A DNA stretch of 64,000 bases from JANRKB01 sp033763695. GTDB lineage: Bacteria > Planctomycetota > Phycisphaerae > Phycisphaerales > UBA1924. How positions within the stretch are numbered: position 1 is the first letter of the stretch; every line of letters begins with the position of its first letter. A model generated the notes under the pieces. It was not told where the DNA came from and ran no database searches. It was given only the letters and a program-made list of their open reading frames with translations. Below, piece after piece: positions 41,880 through 52,800 of the stretch. The stretch lies in contig JANRKB010000031.1 in assembly GCA_033763695.1 (NCBI GenBank), positions 1-64,000 of the forward strand. Reading direction: 5' to 3'. A program made the position numbers and the translations under genes.

Positions 41880-44252
41880 GTGCGCGGTCGCGTGCCGGTG
41901 CGCTTGGCGTTGGAGGCTGGCCGCGGCGTGCCCTGGTTTGTTCATCCATCTCTGGCCTTGCTCGGCGCCGGTCTGGTCGGCGTGCCGATCCTGATCCACA
42001 TCCTGATGCGTCGTCGTCGCAAGCCGGTGGCGTGGGGCGCGATGCGATTTGTCATTCAGGCGTATCAGCAGCAGCGGCGGCGGCTGCGCTTTGAGCAGTG
42101 GCTGCTGCTCGCGGCGCGCTGTCTGCTGGTGCTGCTGATCGCGCTGGCGCTTGCGCGGCCGATGCTCGGGGCGGCAGCACCGCTCATCGCGCGTGCAAGT
42201 CGCACGGCATACATCCTGATTGATAATGGGCTGGCGTCCGAGGCCCGCATCAACGGCGCGACGGCACTGGAAGAGATGAAGGCGCAGGCGCGGGCCGTGC
42301 TCTCGACGCTTGATGCGTCGCGGGGTGATCGTGCCGCGCTGGTGGCGCTGGGTGCGCCGGCGGATGCCGTTGTTGCCGCGCCGACGCAGGACTTGGCCGC
42401 GGTGCGTGCGGCGATCGACGCGTTGCCGGCGACGGCCGGACCGACCGACCTGACCGGCGGGCTGGATGCGGTGCGCAGCGGGCTGACGCGTGATGGCACG
42501 CGTCCGGATGCCTCGGGGCTGAACATCGTCGTGCTGTCGCCGTGGCGCGTCGGATCGCTCGATGCGCGGCGTGCGGGTGCGGCGTCCGCCGCGGCATCGT
42601 CGTCGGTGCTGCTGCCTGTGCTCGCCTCGACGCCCTCCGAGGCGGCGCTCGAGAACGTCGCGATTACAAGTGCCGCGCCGCTGCGATCGGTCATCATCGG
42701 CGCGCGCGAGTCACGCACGGCGACCGAGGCCGTACGTGTGACCCTCACGCGGAGCGGCACCGGCGTCGGGCGCGAGCTCAGCGTGCGCGTGCGGCTGTCC
42801 TTTGTCGGGCGCAGCGGTGCCGGACCCGCGCAGACAGTGACGGCACGTTTCGAGGCGGGGCGAGCAACGTGTGAAGCAACCGCGAGCGTCGATGTGCCCG
42901 CGCTGGCGGACGATGCCTTCGGCGTGACACTGCTGGCAACGCTCGAGGCGGATGCCGGCGCGAACGCGATCGCGGGTGACGATGTTTATCGCCAGCCGGT
43001 GCCTGCGCGGCAGCGGTTGCGGGTCGCGCTCGTTGCGCCAGCGTCGAGCAGCCCGCGAACGGCCGCGGATTTCGAGGCGGCGGATTGGCTCGCGCTCTCG
43101 CTCTCGCCGGGCGGCGGCGATGCGCCGAATGCCGATCTGCGCGTGTCGCGGCTTGATCCGCGCTCGCTCAGCGCGGCGGATGTCTTGGCGCAGGATGCGA
43201 TCCTGGTGCCGCGACCCGATCTCCTCGATGACAACGCGTGGAAGATGTGCCGTCGCGCGGTGGATGGCGGCGCGCTGCTGCTGGTGACGCCACCGGCTGC
43301 GGCGGGTGCACAGTTGTGGACGGATGCGATGACCGCGGGGCTGGGCGTGCCGTGGAAGTTCTCGCGCGATCCGCGTGCACTCACGCCGGCGGCGCAGATT
43401 GGAAGTGGTCAGCCTGGGAGCGCGAGTGCCAGTGGCGTGCTGGCGCTTCTTGCTGGGGAACTCATCGAACTGGCGAAGCCCGTGCAGGTGTCGCGCGTGC
43501 TTGATGTGCAAGTCGAGGATTCAGAGGTGCCGCTGCGTCTGAGCGACGGCACGCCGCTGCTCGTGCTTGCACGCGGCGTCCGAGCCGACGGCGGCGTCTC
43601 GAGCGGCATGGTCGCGCTCTTGGCCACGGCACCGGATCTGTCGTGGACGACGTTGCCCGCGATGCCCTTGATGGTGCCGCTGATGCAGGAACTTGTGCGG
43701 CAGGGTGTTGGGCAGGCGGCGGGCCGCACGACGACGACGGCGGGAGCGGCGTTGGTCGCGGGTCCGGGCATTGCCGAACTGATCCGCGTGGATGAGGCTG
43801 CGGGCGGTACGCCAAGTGAGAGTCCGCGCGAGACGCTCTCACCGGGCGGCACGCCGCGGTTTGCAGGGCTTTATCGCGGCGCGGACGCGGCGGGGATTAC
43901 GCGATCGCTGATTGCGGTGAACCCCGATCCTGCGGGCGGACGTGTGGAGGCGCAGAGTCGGGCCGAGGTGCAGGCCGCACTGGCGGCGCTGGGCGCGAAT
44001 GTCGCATGGTTTGCGCCCGAGAGTGGAGACAGCGCTCCGGATCTCGCAAAGGCGATTGGCAACGCGTCGGAGAACGCCGGCGCATCGTGGCACGTGCCCG
44101 CGTTGATCGCGGCTCTTCTGCTGGTGCTGGGTGAGCTTGCGCTGGCGCGGCTCGCGAGTCACGCGCGGATCTTGAAGCCCGCGAACATCGGGTCGGGGCT
44201 GACTGCAAGCCAGACGCGGCCGCACGGTGCGGGAGAGGAGCGCGTCGCGTGA
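41880..44252 (+). CDS. BatA N-terminal-domain membrane protein (aerotolerance-type)
   Basis: 790 residues from a GTG with GAGGG 8 bases upstream; an internal GTG at 41928 is an alternative. The N-terminal BatA-type domain has a first helix LALLGAGLVGVPILIHILM, then RRRRKPVAWGAMRFV and LRFEQWLLLAARCLLVLLIALALARPML. It is followed by a degenerate VWA-like domain (YILIDNGLASEA), a long extracytoplasmic region and a C-terminal helix (VPALIAALLLVLGELALARL). In planctomycetes such proteins sit beside MoxR ATPase and DUF58 genes; neither is seen here. It overlaps the VWA gene by GTGA. Confidence 0.85.
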   Translation: MRGRVPVRLALEAGRGVPWFVHPSLALLGAGLVGVPILIHILMRRRRKPVAWGAMRFVIQAYQQQRRRLRFEQWLLLAARCLLVLLIALALARPMLGAAAPLIARASRTAYILIDNGLASEARINGATALEEMKAQARAVLSTLDASRGDRAALVALGAPADAVVAAPTQDLAAVRAAIDALPATAGPTDLTGGLDAVRSGLTRDGTRPDASGLNIVVLSPWRVGSLDARRAGAASAAASSSVLLPVLASTPSEAALENVAITSAAPLRSVIIGARESRTATEAVRVTLTRSGTGVGRELSVRVRLSFVGRSGAGPAQTVTARFEAGRATCEATASVDVPALADDAFGVTLLATLEADAGANAIAGDDVYRQPVPARQRLRVALVAPASSSPRTAADFEAADWLALSLSPGGGDAPNADLRVSRLDPRSLSAADVLAQDAILVPRPDLLDDNAWKMCRRAVDGGALLLVTPPAAAGAQLWTDAMTAGLGVPWKFSRDPRALTPAAQIGSGQPGSASASGVLALLAGELIELAKPVQVSRVLDVQVEDSEVPLRLSDGTPLLVLARGVRADGGVSSGMVALLATAPDLSWTTLPAMPLMVPLMQELVRQGVGQAAGRTTTTAGAALVAGPGIAELIRVDEAAGGTPSESPRETLSPGGTPRFAGLYRGADAAGITRSLIAVNPDPAGGRVEAQSRAEVQAALAALGANVAWFAPESGDSAPDLAKAIGNASENAGASWHVPALIAALLLVLGELALARLASHARILKPANIGSGLTASQTRPHGAGEERVA

Positions 44253-46627
44253 TCGAGCGACTCCTCAGCGCGCTTGGCGGCGGCGATCTCGCATCGGCGA
44301 GCGATGTGCACTTGGAGTGGGCGCATCCGATTCCGCTGTGGGCGTGGGCACCGATCATCGCCGCGGCGATCGCGATTGGCGCGTGGGGCTATCTGCGGCT
44401 TGAGGGTTCGCGGCTGGGGCGGTATGCGCTGGCCGCGCTGCGTGCCGCGCTCATCATCGCGCTGGTGGTGGTGCTGTCGGGGCCACAGCTGGTGCGTCGG
44501 CCCGAGACGCTGCAGCGCGACGCCGTGGTGATGCTGCTGGATCGTTCGGCGTCGCTCGGCGTGAGTGATCAGGATGCGTCGCGAACGCGTGAGGATGATC
44601 TTCGTGCCGCGCTGAGTGCCGCGGGCTCGACGTGGCAGACGCTCGCCAAGGACCACGATGTTCTGTGGCTGGGGTTTGACGCGGGTGTCGCGGATCTGGG
44701 GCAGGGCGGCGAGGTGCCGACGCTGCGCGAGCCCGAGGGGCGGCGCACGCAGATCAATGCCGCGCTGGAGCAGGCGTGGCGGCGCGTGGGGACGCGGCCG
44801 GTGTCGGGAATCGTGATGCTCAGCGATGGGCGGACGACTGATCCGCCAAGCAAGTCGCTGGTGCGGCAACTGGCGGCCAAGCAGGTGCCGGTGTTCGTTG
44901 TGCCGCTGGGTTCGCCCACGCCGCGGCTTGATCTTGCCGTGACGGGAGTGCAGGCGCCGGCGGCGGCTTTTGTAAACGATCAGGTTCCCGTGGGCGTTGA
45001 GATCACGCGTCGCGGCGGTGCCGCGGATGAAGCGTGGCCCGCGGGCACGGTAGAACTGGTGGATGCGGCGACGGGCGCGGTGCTGGATTCGACGCCGCTG
45101 CCGACGTCGGGGGGCGAGTCGTCGCGCGTGACGCTGACCACGCGTCCGACAATGGTGGGGGATTCGACGTGGCGGGTGCGGATCGTGCGCGCGGACGCAT
45201 CGGCGCGTGATCCATCGCCCGCGAACGACAGCGCGGATGTAAAATTGTCGCTGGTGGATCGCAAAGTGCGGGTGGCGTACTTCGACGGCACGCCGCGCTG
45301 GGAGTATCGATATCTGAAGAACCTGCTGCTGCGCGAGACGAGCATCCGCAGCTCGACGATGCTGCTGTCGGCGGATAAGCGGTTTATCCAGGAGGGGTCA
45401 GAGATCCTGCTGAGCGTGCCGCGGACGAGCGAAGAGTGGCGCGACATTGATGTCGTCATCATGGGCGATGTGCGTGCTGAGCTGTTCAGCACGGGACAGC
45501 TCGAGGCGCTGCGCGATCATGTGGCGCAGCGCGGCGCTGGGCTGCTGTGGATCGGTGGGCCTGGCGCGACGCCCGCGAGTTGGCAGGGCACGCCGCTGGC
45601 CGATCTGCTGCCGATGCGGCTTGCGCCGGCGTCAGGCGCGGATGCGGGCCAGAGCGGCCCGGGTGTTTGGACGGAGTCGATCGTTGTTTCGCCCACGCCG
45701 GTGGCAGTGCGGATGGGCGTGATGCGGCTGGCGAGCGAAGGTACGCACGCGGCGGATGACCCGCTGAACTACTGGCCCGCGTCGCTCAGTGATCCGGGGC
45801 GCGGCTGGTCGCAACTGCGATGGGCCCAGTTGATCGAGCAGGGCAGGCTCAAGCCCGCGGCAGAGGTGTTGGCCGAGGCGCTGGGCGTGAGCACGCAGAA
45901 GACGTCGCCGCTGGTCATCACGATGCGTTATGCCAGCGGGCGCAGCGTGTATGTCGGCACTGACGAAACATGGCGCTGGCGCTACGCACGCGGCGAGCAG
46001 TTGCCCGAGCGATTCTGGATTCCGCTCATCCGCATGCTTGCGCGCGAACGGCTCGCGCTGGCGGACAAGCCCGCGGCACTGACCGTCGCGCCGCAGCAGG
46101 CTTCGACCCAACAGCCGGTGCAGATCAGCGTGCAGTTGCTCGATCAGTCTGTGCTGCAGACGCGCCCCGAAGGCGTCCGCGTGCGGGTGACGCCCGATGA
46201 CGCGCGACGCGGCGATCAGGCGGCGGAGATCGTGCTGCGGCCTGCGCCGGGCGCGGGCGGTGCTGCCAACACCTTCGCCGGTCAGTGGGTGCCGCTGGAG
46301 CCCGGTGGCTATCGGGTGGTCGTGAATGACCCGCTGCTTTCGAGCGCGAATCTGGCGGCCCGAGTCGATGTGCGATCGACCGACGACGAGCGCAACAACC
46401 CCGCGGCGGACCACGGCCTGCTCGAGACGCTCGCCAAAGACACCGGCGGCGTGACGCTGTCGGCGGCGCGCCTGAGCGAACTGCCCGCGCTGCTGCCCAA
46501 TCGTGAACTGCGACTGCTCGGCACGCCCGAGATCAGAACGCTGTGGGACAATGCGATCGTGCTGAGCCTGCTCGTGCTGATCGTCGGGCTGGAGTGGATC
46601 GGACGGCGCGTGATGCGGATGCCTTAG
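44249..46627 (+). CDS. VWA-domain membrane protein with GATase1-like C-terminal region
   Basis: 792 residues. A GTG overlaps the previous stop and GGGAGAGGAG lies 8 bases upstream, so it is translationally coupled. Two N-terminal helices (about 30-50 and 58-80) precede a von Willebrand A domain with a MIDAS-like DRSAS (VVMLLDRSASLGVSD) and IVMLSDGRTTD. The middle region has Ig-like strands. Around 350-480 a glutamine-amidotransferase-like fold is suggested by RVAYFDGTPRWEYRYLKN and HVAQRGAGLLWIGGPGA. A final transmembrane helix (VLSLLVLIVGLEWIG) ends the protein. It probably forms an envelope complex with the BatA-like partner; the role is unknown. Confidence 0.88.
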   Translation: MIERLLSALGGGDLASASDVHLEWAHPIPLWAWAPIIAAAIAIGAWGYLRLEGSRLGRYALAALRAALIIALVVVLSGPQLVRRPETLQRDAVVMLLDRSASLGVSDQDASRTREDDLRAALSAAGSTWQTLAKDHDVLWLGFDAGVADLGQGGEVPTLREPEGRRTQINAALEQAWRRVGTRPVSGIVMLSDGRTTDPPSKSLVRQLAAKQVPVFVVPLGSPTPRLDLAVTGVQAPAAAFVNDQVPVGVEITRRGGAADEAWPAGTVELVDAATGAVLDSTPLPTSGGESSRVTLTTRPTMVGDSTWRVRIVRADASARDPSPANDSADVKLSLVDRKVRVAYFDGTPRWEYRYLKNLLLRETSIRSSTMLLSADKRFIQEGSEILLSVPRTSEEWRDIDVVIMGDVRAELFSTGQLEALRDHVAQRGAGLLWIGGPGATPASWQGTPLADLLPMRLAPASGADAGQSGPGVWTESIVVSPTPVAVRMGVMRLASEGTHAADDPLNYWPASLSDPGRGWSQLRWAQLIEQGRLKPAAEVLAEALGVSTQKTSPLVITMRYASGRSVYVGTDETWRWRYARGEQLPERFWIPLIRMLARERLALADKPAALTVAPQQASTQQPVQISVQLLDQSVLQTRPEGVRVRVTPDDARRGDQAAEIVLRPAPGAGGAANTFAGQWVPLEPGGYRVVVNDPLLSSANLAARVDVRSTDDERNNPAADHGLLETLAKDTGGVTLSAARLSELPALLPNRELRLLGTPEIRTLWDNAIVLSLLVLIVGLEWIGRRVMRMP

Positions 46628-48168
46628 CGTCCCTGTGCGCGGAAGCCGCGGCTTTCATCACCGACGTAGTGAATCGCGACGGTGTTGGTCACCTTGGCTT
46701 CGCCCAGCGGCTTACCGGCGAGAAGCAGGATCGTGTCGCCCTTGTTGGCGATGCCGCGGGCGATGAGGTCGGCGTCGACTTGTGCGTTCCACTCGGCGAG
46801 CAGGCCGGACTTGGGCGGCGAGCGGTGCAGCGGCGTGACGCCCTTGAGCAGTGCCATGCGTCGCGTGGAGCGCACGCTCGAGGAGTACGCGACGATCGGC
46901 ACGCGGAAGTCGTTCTGGCTGAGGTAGCGTGCGGTGCCGCCGTTCTGCGACCAGCAGACGATCGCCTTCGCGCCGACATCCTGCGCGATCTGCCACGCGC
47001 CGTGCGCGAGTGCTGCCGTCGGGTACTTGCTCTTGATGAGTTCGACGGGGGCGGCGGGCTGCGGCGGCTCCTCGGCGATGCGTTCCTCGGCCGCGGCGAT
47101 GATGCGACGCATCGTCTCGACGACGATGACGGGGTGCTTGCCGGTCGCGGTCTCGGCGCTGAGCATGACGGCGTCAGTGCCGTCGAAGATCGCGTTGGCC
47201 ACGTCGCTCGCCTCGGCGCGCGTGGGGAGCACGTTCTCGATCATGGTCTCGAGCATCTGCGTCGCGACGATGCACGGGCGGCCCCACGTCGCGCACGCGC
47301 GGATGATTCGCTTCTGGGCGACGGGTACCTGCGCGATGTCCATCTCGACGCCCAGGTCGCCGCGTGCGACCATGATGCCGTCGGCGGCCTGCACGATCTC
47401 GTCGAGGTTCTTGAGCGCCTGCGGCATTTCGATCTTGGCGATGACCGGCGTCGTCGCGGTCTCGTGCTTGAGGTCCAAGAGCCGGTCGGTGGGACAGAGT
47501 TCGGCGAGTCGCTGCTTGAGTTCGAGCACCTCGCGGGCGTTGCGGACAAACGAAAGCGCGAGAAAGTCCAGCGCGTGCTCGACGGCCCACGACACGCACT
47601 CCCAGTCCTTGTCGGTGATGGCGGGGGCGCTGAGTTCGCTCTGGGGCAGGTTGATGCCTTTGTTGCTGGTGACCAGGCCGCCGACGACGACGCGGCAGAG
47701 CAGTTCGCCACGCTCGGGGATGCGCTCGACCGCGAGCATGCGGATCGCGCCGTCGTTGATGAGGACCTTCTGCCCCGGCTGCACTTCGTCGATGAGTGGT
47801 TCGTAGACGGTGGGCAACACGACCGTGCCGGGCTTGTTGGGGTCGGGGCGTTCGAGGGCGGCGACGGGCTGACCCTTGCGGAAGATGACGTCCTGCCCGG
47901 GCTCAAGCACGACGCCGGGGGCGTTGACCTTGCCGACGCGGATCTTGGGGCCTTGCAGGTCGCCGAGGCAGGCGATGGGGCGGTCCATCTCGGCGGCGAC
48001 CTCGCGGACGGTGTTGAGGCGCTTGAGGTGGGCGTCGAAGTCGCCGTGCGAGAAGTTGAAGCGGAAGACGCTGACGCCGGCCTCGATGAGCCGCTGGACC
48101 ATCTCGGGGGAATCACTGGCGGGGCCGATGGTGGCGACGATCTTGCTGAGGGCGTGAACGGAATCCAT
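46624..48168 (-). CDS. pyk: Pyruvate kinase
   Basis: 514 residues. The last glycolytic step: phosphoenolpyruvate plus ADP to pyruvate plus ATP. The N-terminal SKIVATIGPASDSPEMVQRL and FRFNFSHGDFDAHLKRL carry the substrate-binding Arg, Asn and Ser. The signature lies in VIAKIEMPQALKNLDEI with the catalytic Lys, and MVARGDLGVEMDIAQVPVAQ and ATQMLETMI follow. The C-terminal domain (YPTAALAHGAWQIAQDVGAK) ends with RKxTxxN-type remnants and a VTNTVAIHYVG strand. It is slightly longer than E. coli PykF. The ATG at 48168 is the homologous start. It overlaps the convergent VWA gene by 4 bases. Confidence 0.95.
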   Translation of the reverse strand: MDSVHALSKIVATIGPASDSPEMVQRLIEAGVSVFRFNFSHGDFDAHLKRLNTVREVAAEMDRPIACLGDLQGPKIRVGKVNAPGVVLEPGQDVIFRKGQPVAALERPDPNKPGTVVLPTVYEPLIDEVQPGQKVLINDGAIRMLAVERIPERGELLCRVVVGGLVTSNKGINLPQSELSAPAITDKDWECVSWAVEHALDFLALSFVRNAREVLELKQRLAELCPTDRLLDLKHETATTPVIAKIEMPQALKNLDEIVQAADGIMVARGDLGVEMDIAQVPVAQKRIIRACATWGRPCIVATQMLETMIENVLPTRAEASDVANAIFDGTDAVMLSAETATGKHPVIVVETMRRIIAAAEERIAEEPPQPAAPVELIKSKYPTAALAHGAWQIAQDVGAKAIVCWSQNGGTARYLSQNDFRVPIVAYSSSVRSTRRMALLKGVTPLHRSPPKSGLLAEWNAQVDADLIARGIANKGDTILLLAGKPLGEAKVTNTVAIHYVGDESRGFRAQGR

Positions 48169-48359
48169 GCGTGGAACGCTCCGGAGACGAGACGGCGCGA
48201 AGGACAGCCGCGGCGGGCGGTCCCACCGAGTGACGACTTGATACATCGGTCGATTGGCGAGCGAGAGCGGAGATTCCCACGGCACGAGTTTCTATCATGC
48301 GTCGGCTGCGATCCGCGCCGGGACCGACGGGGTTGCAATCGTGTGTCGGGGAATGAGCG

Positions 48360-48665
48360 ATGCCGAGTCTTGAACAGCTTCAGAAACTCCTTGCCGTCGA
48401 TCCGAGCGACGCGTTCGTGCTCTATGCCATCGCGCAGGAGCATGCGAAGGTGGGGCGGCACGCGGAGGCGGTCGAGTTCTACGACCGTTGTCTGGGGGTC
48501 GACGCCGACTATTGCTACGCGTACTACCACAAAGCCAAGAGCCTTCAGCATCTGGAGCGCGAAGCGGATGCGGCCCGCGTGCTCGAAGAAGGCGTGCAAG
48601 TGGCGCGGCGCGTGGGCGATGCCAAGGCGCTTAGCGAACTGCAGGGGTTTCTCGCGCTGCTGTAG
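48360..48665 (+). CDS. Small TPR-repeat protein
   Basis: 101 residues that are almost entirely two to three tetratricopeptide repeats (ALYA..HAKVGRHAEAVEFYDRCL and YAYYHKAKSLQHLEREADAA), with no signal peptide. It probably mediates protein-protein contacts in the cytoplasm. It starts at the ATG 48360 and its last 35 bases overlap, tail to tail, with the convergent hydrolase gene. The partner is unknown. Confidence 0.8.
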   Translation: MPSLEQLQKLLAVDPSDAFVLYAIAQEHAKVGRHAEAVEFYDRCLGVDADYCYAYYHKAKSLQHLEREADAARVLEEGVQVARRVGDAKALSELQGFLALL

Positions 48666-49623
48666 CCGTTGAAGCCGTGTTTGATGCCGCACGGGGCGCG
48701 AGCGAACGCGTGAAGAACTCTTCGATGGCGCGGCGTTCTTCGGGGAAGTTGAAGAGCACCATGGCATGGTCGCCGCCTTGCGCGATGCGCAGCTCGACGG
48801 GCGTGCCTGCCTTTTCGGCGGCATCGCGAAGCAGGTAGGCGTGTCGGACGGGAATGACGTTGTCGGATGTGCCGTGGATTAGCAGGTAGGGTCGATCGCC
48901 GAGGTGAGCGACGCTGTCGACGGCGTCGAGCCCGCTGGGGATGAGGATCGAGCCGAGCAGCGGCACATGGTCGCTGGCGACGCCGCGCCAAGAAGAAAAG
49001 GTTGAGAGCGTGCAGAGTGCGCGGACGCCGGGGTCTTCGGCGGTGATGGCGGTGGCGAACTGTCCGCCGAGCGACATGCCAAAGACGCCGATGCGATCGT
49101 GATCAACTTCGGGTTGTTTGCGGAGTGCGTCCAGAGCGGCGCGGGTGTCGAGCATGAGTGCGTGGCGTTCGCGCCGCGCGAGGTCGGACTTGCCGTAGCC
49201 GCGATAGTCGTAGATGAGGACGTTGATGCCGCGGGCGGCGAGGAACTCGCAGAACTGCATGTGGTAGGCGAGCTGTCCGCCGTTGCCGTGGCAGAAGAGA
49301 ACGGCGGGGCCGGGCTGAGGGGTCGCACCGTCGTCGGAGGTCGCGTGCTTGGCGGGGAGGAACCACGCGTTGAGCTGCAGGCCATCGGACGTGGGGATGG
49401 TGAGCTCGCGGACGTTGGTGGGGACGGCGATCTGGTTGCGGGTGGGGACGTAGAAGACATAGCTTTCGACGCAGCCGTATTGCGCGACGAAGACGATGGC
49501 TGCGAGAATCGCCAGCAGCGACCAGCGCGTCCAGCGGCGTGCGGCGTGCGGCTTTGCCGACGTGCCGGGCCCATCGGCGGGCATCGCGGGCGGAATCGTG
49601 TGAGTGGGGATCGCGGATGTCAT
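48631..49623 (-). CDS. Membrane-anchored alpha/beta hydrolase (BEM46/S33-like)
   Basis: 330 residues. An N-terminal helix (about 34-52, LLAILAAIVFVAQYGCVES) should anchor it with the catalytic domain outside. The alpha/beta-hydrolase core has the oxyanion block VLFCHGNGGQ, a YDYRGYGKSD strand, the nucleophile elbow GMSLGG (Ser), and LIHGTSDNVIPV before the acid. The histidine is in GGDHAMVLF. The BEM46-like family hydrolyses unknown esters or amides. The C-terminus (about 20 residues) is Ala/Thr-rich and overlaps the TPR gene. Confidence 0.88.
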   Translation of the reverse strand: MTSAIPTHTIPPAMPADGPGTSAKPHAARRWTRWSLLAILAAIVFVAQYGCVESYVFYVPTRNQIAVPTNVRELTIPTSDGLQLNAWFLPAKHATSDDGATPQPGPAVLFCHGNGGQLAYHMQFCEFLAARGINVLIYDYRGYGKSDLARRERHALMLDTRAALDALRKQPEVDHDRIGVFGMSLGGQFATAITAEDPGVRALCTLSTFSSWRGVASDHVPLLGSILIPSGLDAVDSVAHLGDRPYLLIHGTSDNVIPVRHAYLLRDAAEKAGTPVELRIAQGGDHAMVLFNFPEERRAIEEFFTRSLAPRAASNTASTATAARETPAVR

Positions 49624-49819
49624 GTTGAACCGGTATTGGTGATTCGGGCCGCGCGATGTTGCGGAAAGTCATCGCTTGACGGAAGGTGTACGCGCTGGCG
49701 TTCGATACGTTCAGCTTCGTCGGTGCGCTGGTTTGGTTTCATGGTAATCCGGCGTTTGGGAACCCGACAGACAGTCCATTGCGCCCTGCCTCGCGCTCGC
49801 GTTCTACACTTGTCCCCCT

Positions 49820-52800
49820 ATGGCCGCTCCACAACCCCCGATCCTTCCGGACTCTGCGCGCGAGCACCCCTTCCGCTACAACGCGCACCTTGCCGGCCAG
49901 ATCGAGCATCGCTGGCAGTCCTACTGGGACGAGCGCGGCGTCTATCGCTCGCCCAACCCCGGCGAGCCTGGCTTTGACTCCAAGAAGCCCAAGAAGTTCG
50001 TGCTCGACATGTTCCCCTACCCCAGCGGCGTGGGGCTGCATGTCGGCCATCCGCTGGGCTACATCGCGACGGACATCTACGCCCGCTTCATGCGGATGAC
50101 CGGGCACAACGTGCTGCACACGATGGGGTTTGATTCGTTCGGCCTGCCCGCCGAGCAGTTTGCCGTGCAGACCGGCACGCACCCGCGCATCACCACCGAG
50201 CGCAACATCGCGACGATGCGCGCGCAGTTGCGGCGCCTGGGCCTGGGCCACGATCCGCGGCGGAGCGTGAGCACCACCGATCCGGCGTTCTACAAGTGGA
50301 CGCAGTGGATCTTCCTGCAGATCTACAACAGTTGGTACGACGATCGCGCCAACCGGGCCCGCCCGGTCGCGGAGCTGGTGACTGCGCTGGAACACGGCGA
50401 GATCAAGACCAAGGACGGGCGCGCGTGGGGCACGCTGTCGGCGGCGGATCGACGCGCCGAGATTGATGGACGCCGATTGGCGTATGTCGCCGAGGTGCCG
50501 GTGAACTGGTGTCCGATGCTGGGCACGGTGCTGGCGAACGAAGAAGTGACGGCGGACGGGCGGAGCGAGCGCGGCAACTATCCCGTGTTCCGCAGGCCGC
50601 TGAAGCAGTGGATGATGCGGATCACGGCGTACGCCGAGCGTCTCTTGAGCGATCTGGATCGCGTCGATTGGACGGACGCGATCAAACTGATGCAGCGGAA
50701 CTGGATCGGGCGCAGCGAAGGTGCGTTCGTGACCTTCCCGCTGCCGGCTCTGCCAGAGAAGAACATTCAGGTCTTCACCACGCGCCCGGACACGCTCTTT
50801 GGCGCGACGTACATGGTGCTCAGCCCCGAGCATCCGCTGGTGGACGAGTTGATGGCGGTGTCGAGCGACAAGCCGACGTCGTTCCTGCCAGCGCACTTCC
50901 CGGGCTGGCACGATCGCATGGGGCCGCGCGAGTCGGTGGCGGAGTATCGCAAGTATGCCGCGGCCAAGAGCGATGTGGATCGCCAGGCGCAGACCAAGGA
51001 CAAGACGGGCGTCTTCACGGGCTGTTACGCGACCAATCCGGTGACGGGCACGCAGATCCCGATCTTCATCGCGGATTATGTGCTGATGGGCTACGGCACA
51101 GGCGCGATCATGGCTGTGCCCGCGCACGATGAGCGCGACTTTGAGTTCGCCGAGACGTTCAATCTGCCGATCCGCGACGTGGTGTATCCGCGCGCGGTCA
51201 TGGCGATGCGCTACTTCGCCGACGCCGCGTATCCGGGTGGCACGCCCAGCGGCAGTTGGCGCGATCAGCTCGCGGACTTCCTGGGTCTGGCAACGAGTGC
51301 CGCGCAGCAGGATGAGCCGCTGGATGTGGTGCTCACGATCGTTCAGGCCGACCGCCGCGGCGGGAAGGCCCAGACACGCAGCGCGCCCGAACCCGACAAG
51401 CCCGGTTCCGTGGGCGAGCGACGCGGCGCGGTACGCAGCGTGTGGCTCGAAGCGATCGATGAACTCGGCATCGCCAACTTCTCTGATCTGGTGCATCGCT
51501 TCAGCGAGGGCGCGTATCAGAAGACGCGCGGCGAGGCGTATTCGGGCGTCGGCACGATGGTGAACTCATCGGGGCCAGAACTCTCGATCGACGGGCTGTC
51601 GAACGTGGAGGCCAAGGTCGCGGTGTCGTCGTGGCTGGAGGCCAAGGGCCTCGGGCGTGCGGCGGTGACGTACAAGCTGCGCGACTGGCTCTTCAGCCGC
51701 CAGCGTTATTGGGGCGAGCCATTCCCGATCGTGTACGACGCGGACGGCACGACGCGCGATCTGCCCGAGTCGATGCTGCCTGTGCTCTTGCCAGATCTGG
51801 AGAATTTCCAGCCGGAGGCGAGCGAGGATCCGGATGCCCCGCCGCGCCCGCCGCTGGGGCGTGCTCGCGAGTGGATCAACGTCGAACTTGATCTGGGTGA
51901 CGGCAAGCGGACGTACGCGCGCGAACTGAACACCATGCCCAACTGGGCCGGTTCGTGCTGGTACTACTTGCGCTACCTCGACCCGGAGAACAACGCGTCG
52001 ATGTGCGCGGCGGATGTCGAGCGCTATTGGATGCGAGGACCGAGTGACGCGAATGTCAACAAGGGCGGCGTCGACCTGTACGTCGGCGGCGTCGAGCATG
52101 CCGTGCTGCATTTGCTCTATGCGCGATTCTGGCACAAGGTGCTCTTTGACCTCGGCCATGTGAGCACGACCGAGCCGTTCCAGAAGCTCTTCAATCAGGG
52201 CTACATCCAGGCGGCGGCGTACACCGACGAGCGCGGCATGTACGTCGAGGCGAGCGAGGTCGAGGATCGCGACGGCAAGTTCTTCTACAAGGGCAAGCCC
52301 GTCAAGCGCGAGTTTGGCAAGATGGGCAAGAGCCTCAAGAACGCCATCACGCCCGATGACATTTGCAAGGAGTTTGGCTGCGACACGCTGCGTGTGTATG
52401 AGATGGCGATGGGGCCGCTGGACCTGAGCAAGCCTTGGAACACGCGCGACATCACGGGGTCGTACAAGTTCCTGCAGCGCGTGTGGCGCAACCTCATCGA
52501 CGAAGACACGGGCGCAAGCCGCGTGGTGAATGACGAGCCGTCGGCTGAGACGACGCGCCTGATGCACAAGACCATCATGGCGGTGCGGCGTTCGATGGAG
52601 ACGATGTCGTTCAACACGGCCATCACGAAGCTCATCGAGTTCAACAACCACCTGTCGGATCTCAAGCCCAGCCCGGGCACGCAGCCGGGCGCACCGATTC
52701 CGATGGCGTGCGCCAAGGCGATCATCCTGATGCTCGCGCCGCTGGCGCCGCACATGTGCGAAGAACTCTGGCATCGCGTCGTGCTGGGCAAGAGCCCGAT

